NCBI GenBank assembly: GCA_902799855.1
Contig: CADCCA010000057.1
Coordinates: 1 to 6,336 of the forward strand
Direction of reading: 5' to 3'
Length of the DNA stretch: 6,336 nt
DNA from: an uncultured Erysipelotrichaceae bacterium
Lineage (GTDB): Bacteria; Bacillota_I; Bacilli_A; RFN20; CAG-826
Both the position numbers and the translations under genes were made by a program. Below the pieces are notes generated by a model. That model did no database searches. It was not told the origin of the DNA and was given only the letters and a program-made list of their open reading frames with translations. Shown piece after piece: positions 5,585 through 6,336 of this stretch. Within the stretch, counting starts at the first letter, position 1. The number at the start of each line of letters is the position of its first letter.

Positions 5585-6336
5585 TAGTCACCACTACCCT
5601 GGTTGATTTCACGCATTTGTTTGAGCCATTCTTCACTTGGTTCATCAAATCTACCAAATGATTTATAGAAGAATAGATATGATTTACCGGTTTGACCATT
5701 TCTGTTTTTAGCAACGTTAACTTCAACGAAGGAAACATCACCAACCATGGATTCACCGGTGATTCTTTCTTTTTGTTCTTTAACCATTTCAAAACGCTCA
5801 CTACCAGTGAGGTTTTTCATCTTCTTATCGCCAGAGTTAGAAGGCGCTTTGGAGTCTTTATAATAATCTTCACGATATAAGAGCATGACAACGTCAGCGT
5901 CTTGTTCGATAGAACCAGAATCTCTTAAGTCGGAAAGAATAGGACGCTTATTTTCGCCACGTTGTTCAACAGAACGAGATAATTGAGAGACAACGATAAC
6001 AGGCACTTTTAATTCACGTGCTAATGATTTTAACGCTAAAGAGGCTTTTCTGACTTCTTCTTGACGGGAATCTGTACTTCTAGAAGAACCGGAAGAAATA
6101 AGACCTAAATAGTCGATAATAATCAAGCCTAAATCTGGATGATTGGCTTGTAATTTTCTACTTTTAGCAATGATATCCATTAATTTACCATTTGGAGAGT
6201 CATCGATATAAAGTGGTAAACTACCGATTTTATAAAGCGCATTAGCGACTTTCGCTCTATCAACACCCGCTAAATTGCCAGTGGTAATTTTGCTTAATGA
6301 CACAGATGATTCAGCACCAACTAAACGGGTAACTAA
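5584..6336 (-). CDS. dnaB: Replicative DNA helicase DnaB, C-terminal 250 residues (5' part beyond the window)
   Basis: DnaB is the hexameric 5'-to-3' helicase at the replication fork. The frame is open to the right edge. The GTG at 6301-6303 is an internal Val codon, since the 11 codons upstream (LVTRLVGAESS) already match DnaB. Counting from the edge, visible motifs are the KITTGNL region (16-22), the Walker B strand LGLIIIDYLGLI (69-80), VIVVSQLSRSVEQR (113-126) with the sensor Gln, RPILSDLRDSGSIEQDADVVMLLYREDYY (131-159) with the arginine-finger region, and the C-terminal VEVNVAKNRNGQTG (204-217). Walker A and the N-terminal domain are outside. Two differences: Gly78 replaces the common Gln of DYLQL, and about 35 extra residues lie between EDYY and VEVNVAKNRNG. 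It is first of the overlapped genes; its stop shares one base with the walJ start. Confidence 0.96.
   Translation of the reverse strand, partial: LVTRLVGAESSVSLSKITTGNLAGVDRAKVANALYKIGSLPLYIDDSPNGKLMDIIAKSRKLQANHPDLGLIIIDYLGLISSGSSRSTDSRQEEVRKASLALKSLARELKVPVIVVSQLSRSVEQRGENKRPILSDLRDSGSIEQDADVVMLLYREDYYKDSKAPSNSGDKKMKNLTGSERFEMVKEQKERITGESMVGDVSFVEVNVAKNRNGQTGKSYLFFYKSFGRFDEPSEEWLKQMREINQGSGD

Noticed and set aside
5553..5801. Minus-strand 82-residue frame overlapping the end of dnaB and start of walJ
   Set aside because: It is out of frame with two conserved genes that fully account for the sequence.

Overview
The window is AT-rich, densely packed bacterial chromosome. It most likely comes from a low-GC Bacillota lineage of the Erysipelotrichia / RF39 / Acholeplasma-like type, probably gut-associated. 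This inference rests on three things: the replication and housekeeping block dnaB-walJ-rlmH, strong AGGAGG-type ribosome binding sites, and carbohydrate genes typical of fibre-fed anaerobes (a class II xylose isomerase and a glycoside hydrolase family 3 protein). Tryptophan is encoded by TGG, and rlmH ends at TGA exactly at its conserved Tyr-His-Lys C-terminus. The standard bacterial code therefore applies, not the Mycoplasma UGA=Trp code.

Left part (1-2736, all minus strand): a GH3 protein, cut by the left edge, has an N-terminal membrane segment followed directly by the GH3 C-terminal-type domain. This is the permuted domain order. Upstream of it lies xylA, with all expected catalytic and metal ligands and its own intrinsic terminator. 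The two genes are probably separate transcription units with related jobs: release of sugars from oligosaccharides outside the cell, and entry of xylose into the pentose phosphate pathway. Both upstream regions carry the same 10-bp word. The xylA region also carries a 7-9-7 inverted repeat, and small palindromes sit just before two of the genes.

Middle (2929-4017, plus strand): a membrane protein of unknown function is transcribed divergently from xylA. It has one N-terminal transmembrane segment, an external domain of about 215 residues and a C-terminal membrane bundle. It ends one base away from the convergent operon.

Right part (4019-6336, minus strand): a tightly overlapped operon runs dnaB (N-terminal half beyond the right edge), walJ, rlmH, then an unrecognised 113-residue protein. 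The junctions are 1-nt, 11-nt and 4-nt overlaps, so the genes are probably co-transcribed and translationally coupled. The order looks like a compressed form of the dnaB...walRKHIJ...rlmH neighbourhood of Bacillus and Staphylococcus, without the WalRK two-component genes.

There is no gap longer than about 210 bases without a gene. I see no tRNA, rRNA, CRISPR array, insertion sequence or phage gene. This looks like an ordinary chromosomal region. The most useful leads are the permuted GH3, the candidate shared operator sites, the unknown membrane protein, the DnaB insertion and the uncharacterised last gene of the operon.
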